From: Spartobacteria bacterium
GTDB lineage: Bacteria > Verrucomicrobiota > Verrucomicrobiia > Chthoniobacterales > UBA10450
Assembly (NCBI GenBank): GCA_003167555.1
Contig: PMSN01000012.1
Span: 1 to 64,000 of the forward strand
Direction of reading: 5' to 3'
Length of the DNA: 64,000 nt
This document shows positions 61,187 through 64,000 of this stretch, piece after piece; the first letter of the stretch is position 1, and each line of letters begins with the position of its first letter. The notes below the pieces were generated by a model, which saw nothing but the letters and a program-made list of their open reading frames with translations, did no database searches and was not told the origin of the DNA. Made by a program: the position numbers and the translations under genes.

Positions 61187-61570
61187 CTACGCCGCCTTTT
61201 TCGCCTTCGTTTTGTTCTCGAGCGCGGCCTTCACCTGCTCGACGATTCCCTTGAACGCGGCTTCGTCGGTAATCGCGAGATCGGAGAGGATCTTGCGATC
61301 GAGACCGATGTTCGCGGCTTTCAGGCCCTCGGCGAAACGGCTGTAGGTGAGGCCTTGCGCGCGGACCGCGGCGTTCAGGCGCTGGATCCAGAGATAACGG
61401 AATGTGCGTTTGCGCGTTTTGCGATCGCGATAGGCCCAATACTTTCCCTTCATCGTCGCGTCCTTGGCGTAACGGAAAAGTTTGGAACGGCGGCCGCGGT
61501 AACCCTTGGCTTGATCTAGAACGCGCTTGCGTCGCTCCCGGCTGGCCGGGGCGTTGGTGGCTCTTGGCAT
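61187..61570 (-). CDS. rplT: 50S ribosomal protein bL20
   Basis: A 127-residue bL20. [79 protein letters not shown] is fully family-like. It nucleates 50S assembly on 23S rRNA. The usual upstream genes infC and rpmI are not found between it and the next gene, so the classic infC-rpmI-rplT-pheST order is broken here. Confidence 0.97.
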   Translation of the reverse strand: MPRATNAPASRERRKRVLDQAKGYRGRRSKLFRYAKDATMKGKYWAYRDRKTRKRTFRYLWIQRLNAAVRAQGLTYSRFAEGLKAANIGLDRKILSDLAITDEAAFKGIVEQVKAALENKTKAKKAA

Positions 61571-61759
61571 TTTGTTTTAGCCCGAAATTCTTCGGGGCTC
61601 CTTCTTTCAGCGAATTGTTCTTTGGTTAATGATCTGCGCGACCTCATTCGCTGATTGGGCGGCGAATTAAACGCAGCCAGGTGAGCAGATCGTCGCGGCG
61701 CCATCGGGCGTTCGCGGGCCGGAAAGGTAGCGAGGGGTTAACTTGATGCAAGCACAGCC

Positions 61760-61850
61760 GTCATTCCGAGCGCAGTCGAGGAACCTCGTGGCAGGTCGAG
61801 CGACGCTCCACGGGGTCCCTCGACTTCGCTTCGCTCCGCGCGGAATGACA
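61760..61850. repeat. palindromic repeat copy A7 (GTCATTCCGAG variant)
   Basis: A 91-bp element, GTCATTCCGAGCGCAGTCGAGG.. ..CGCTCCGCGCGGAATGACA. It is a shorter variant of the family. It lies in the 342-bp gap between rplT and the adenylate cyclase gene, which otherwise shows no gene. Confidence 0.85.
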
Positions 61851-61912
61851 TGCTGATTTATCGCGAAAACTTTCGCATTGGCCGCGGGCGGCGCGTCTCC
61901 TAAAATCGCGGC

Positions 61913-64000
61913 ATGCACTGGCTTGGTCGTCATCGGCGTTTTGTGGTGGCGGCGATTTGCGCGCTCTGCAGCGGCGTGATTGTCGCGGTGCATTTCTTTC
62001 CGAACTTCCCATTTCTCTCGGCCGTCTGGCGGCAGGAACAAAACTTCGAGGACTTTCTCCAGCGCGAAGGCCGCAAGACCGCGACCCATCCCGACTTCGT
62101 TTTTCTCGGGCTCGACCAGACCACGCTCGAGCTCCCTCCCTTCTCGGCGGAAGAGCTGGCGAGTAGCCGCGCGCTTCAGCTCATGACCGAGCGGCCCTAT
62201 CCGTGGTCGCGGGAAGTTTGGGCGCTTTTGCTCGATCGACTTTTCGGGGCGGGGGCGCGCGCGGTGATGTTCGATTTCGTCTGCAACCCTCCGAACGATG
62301 GCGATCCGGCGTTTCACGCGGCGCTCGACCGCTATCGCGATCGCGTCGTGGTCGGTGCGAACTTCGATCTCTCCCAGAACATGCAAGCCGTGCTGCCCAA
62401 TGCCACGCTCATTCCGCCGCCCGCCTTGCTGGACGATCGCGTCGGCTTCGTCATTTTCTTTTCCGATCCGCTCGATCGCAAGGTGCGCACGGTTCGTTAC
62501 ACGACGACCGACCGGATTCTCGCCGAACTGCCGCCGCATCCTTCGCAGGAAGTTTTCTACGCGATGTCCGCCCGCGTTCTGGCGAAGATCGGCCACACCG
62601 CGGACATCCCGCTGGATTTTCTTCCGCGTCAATTCCGGTTCAGCGCCAACAATGCCTATCCGCCGCGTCCGCTCTACGAAGTTTTCGATCCAAAATTCTG
62701 GCACGCCAATTATGCCGACGGCGCTTTCTTCAAAGATAAGATCATAATCGTCGGGGCATCCTCGCAGGTGCAGCATGATTTTGTCGCGACGCCGATGGAT
62801 CCGGATACGCCGGGTCCGGTCCTGCACTTGCAAGCCATCGCCGCGGCGATCGATCACGATTTTCTCCAGCCCACTTCGGAACGGACCGATCTTATTCTGG
62901 TCTGCCTCGCGGGACTGCTGGCGTGGACGTTGATCGCGTTCGTTCGGCGGCCGCTCATCTGTCTGATCGCGTTGCTCGCGATCGCGGCGGCCTATCTGAC
63001 TTTCGCGCGCGTCGCTTACGACCGCGCCGGTCTGCTCGTCCTCGTGGTTCCGGTGCTGAGCGCATTTCTCGCGGGCGGCATGCTCTCGCTAGGCTTCGAG
63101 TTCGTCCTCGAGCGGATGGAAAAATTGCGCACCCGGCGCACGCTCGAGCGTTACGTTTCAAAAAATCTCGTGAAAGAAATTCTCGAGAACCCCGACAGCT
63201 TTTACAGCAGCCTGCGCGGCGTGCGCCTCCCCGCCACCATCCTGTTTTCCGACATCGTCGGGTTCACCACCATGACGGAGAGCGCCGACCCGGAGAAGCT
63301 CGTGTCGCAGCTGAACGAATATCTCAGCCGCATGACCGCGGCGGTCTTCGAGAACAACGGCACGCTCGACAAATTCATCGGCGACGCTGTCATGGCGGTG
63401 TGGGGGAACGTGAGCAGCCGTGGCGTGGCGGAGGACGCGAAGTCGTGCGCGCGCGCGGCCTTGGCGATGCGCCGCGAGCTGCATTGGCTCAACCAAAAAT
63501 GGAAAGCGGACGAGTTTCCCCCGTTTGCGATCGGCATCGGGATCAATCACGGCGATGTCCTTGGAGGCAACATCGGTTCGCAGGAAAAAGCGGACCCGAC
63601 GGTGATCGGCGACGCGGTCAATCTCGCCTCGCGTCTTGAAGCGCTGACGCGGACTTATCCGGTCGATATCCTGGTCGGCGAGCGCGCGAGTGAATTGGTC
63701 CGCGATGAATTTCATCTCCGGAGCGTTGCGCTCGTCCAGGTGAAAGGGAAAACCAAACCGGTCGAGATCTTTACCCTGATTGGGGAGAAGAAGGATGCCG
63801 GGGACCAGGAGTTTCTCAAGCGCCTCGAGACCTACGAAGCCGGGTTCCGAAAATTCCGCGAGCGCGATTTTCGCCAGGCGAAGATCCTCTTCTCGCAATT
63901 TCTCGAGTTCTATCCCGAAGATGCTCTGGCCAAAATGTACCTGGAGCGCGCGCTCGAATATGAAGAACAGCCGCCCGACGCCACCTGGAATGCCGTCGAA
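61913..64000 (+). CDS. CHASE2-domain adenylate/guanylate cyclase (3' end outside window)
   Basis: An open frame of 696 codons from ATG 61913 to the window edge, missing from the ORF track because no stop is reached. An N-terminal helix leads to an extracytoplasmic CHASE2 sensor (~40-330, with TERPYPWSREVWALLLDRLF and KIIIVGASSQVQHDFVATP), then three membrane helices. The class III cyclase domain begins FSDIVGFTTM, with metal Asp residues there and in KFIGDAVMAVWG, and continues with GIGINHGDVLGGNIGS and VIGDAVNLASRLEAL. The C-terminal part (KILFSQFLEFYPEDALAKMYLERAL) is TPR-like. It would turn an envelope signal into cAMP or cGMP. Confidence 0.93.
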   Translation, partial: MHWLGRHRRFVVAAICALCSGVIVAVHFFPNFPFLSAVWRQEQNFEDFLQREGRKTATHPDFVFLGLDQTTLELPPFSAEELASSRALQLMTERPYPWSREVWALLLDRLFGAGARAVMFDFVCNPPNDGDPAFHAALDRYRDRVVVGANFDLSQNMQAVLPNATLIPPPALLDDRVGFVIFFSDPLDRKVRTVRYTTTDRILAELPPHPSQEVFYAMSARVLAKIGHTADIPLDFLPRQFRFSANNAYPPRPLYEVFDPKFWHANYADGAFFKDKIIIVGASSQVQHDFVATPMDPDTPGPVLHLQAIAAAIDHDFLQPTSERTDLILVCLAGLLAWTLIAFVRRPLICLIALLAIAAAYLTFARVAYDRAGLLVLVVPVLSAFLAGGMLSLGFEFVLERMEKLRTRRTLERYVSKNLVKEILENPDSFYSSLRGVRLPATILFSDIVGFTTMTESADPEKLVSQLNEYLSRMTAAVFENNGTLDKFIGDAVMAVWGNVSSRGVAEDAKSCARAALAMRRELHWLNQKWKADEFPPFAIGIGINHGDVLGGNIGSQEKADPTVIGDAVNLASRLEALTRTYPVDILVGERASELVRDEFHLRSVALVQVKGKTKPVEIFTLIGEKKDAGDQEFLKRLETYEAGFRKFRERDFRQAKILFSQFLEFYPEDALAKMYLERALEYEEQPPDATWNAVE

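Noticed and set aside
61667-62857. 396-codon minus-strand ORF at the window end
   Set aside because: It is antisense to the CHASE2-cyclase gene, which is real but missing from the track for lack of a stop.

Overview
The window looks like a chromosomal segment of a soil-type Verrucomicrobiota bacterium, plausibly Chthoniobacterales (Spartobacteria). The evidence is GC-rich coding sequence, a Minf_1886-type protein (a family known only from Planctomycetes and Verrucomicrobia), long secreted beta-rich surface proteins, Gram-negative envelope genes (Mla lipid transport, SurA, L,D-transpeptidase), and many dispersed palindromic repeats. The placement is inferred from gene content; no phylogeny was run.

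Layout. 0-1.3 kb: two truncated transposases joined head to head, then a frameshifted leader ORF. 1.3-6.6 kb: a 1741-residue surface protein. 7.2-9.2 kb: molybdenum-cofactor genes (fdhD divergent from a MOSC gene and mobA). 9.3-10.9 kb: a DUF1203 gene, an Ada-type alkylation-repair gene and tRNA-Arg(TCT). 11.4-21 kb: a tightly overlapping run of sppA, a CPBP protease, thiL, tsaE, tsaB, alr, a lone RelE-like toxin, a class V aminotransferase and a large TIR-membrane-WD40 protein. 21-24.7 kb: a HEAT-like and a LprI-like secreted protein, then rpsR, rpmG (missed by the ORF track), a DksA-like protein with a histone-H1-like tail, and an ABC-2 permease. 25-28.3 kb: a MacAB-type exporter. 28.4-30 kb: a secreted caspase-like protein with EF-hand and tandem Tudor/agenet-like domains, and a rhodanese. 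30.2-36.7 kb: a minus-strand operon mfd, surA, pdxA, DUF2238, ABC-2 permease. 36.9-41.8 kb: DAHP synthase, L,D-transpeptidase, FmdB-like zinc ribbon and others.

41.9-45.8 kb is an accessory island of visibly lower GC. It holds a GHKL (MORC/MutL/Hsp90-type) ATPase that carries a C-terminal PD-(D/E)XK nuclease domain, a 5-cytosine DNA methyltransferase, a small HTH regulator and a Vsr endonuclease, in two convergent pairs. I read it as a complete restriction-modification or defence locus with an unusual ATPase-nuclease effector.

46-57 kb is housekeeping: Minf_1886 protein, M16 peptidase, DUF1844, topoisomerase IB, mlaEFD, isoaspartyl peptidase, GT2 glycosyltransferase, carA. Between carA and pheT the minus strand carries a recognisable 6S RNA followed by an intrinsic terminator. 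pheT, pheS and rplT follow, and the window ends inside a CHASE2-adenylate cyclase gene that is absent from the ORF track because it has no stop before the window edge.

A recurring theme is dispersed palindromic DNA. Seven copies of one family (ends TGTCATCCCGA / TCGGGATGACA) sit between genes. A second family (ends GGTAGGG / CCCTACC) has one 54-bp copy inserted in frame inside pheT and two copies that supply the stop codons of fdhD and the GT2 gene. Smaller palindromes and microrepeats shape the ends of thiL, ada and pdxA.
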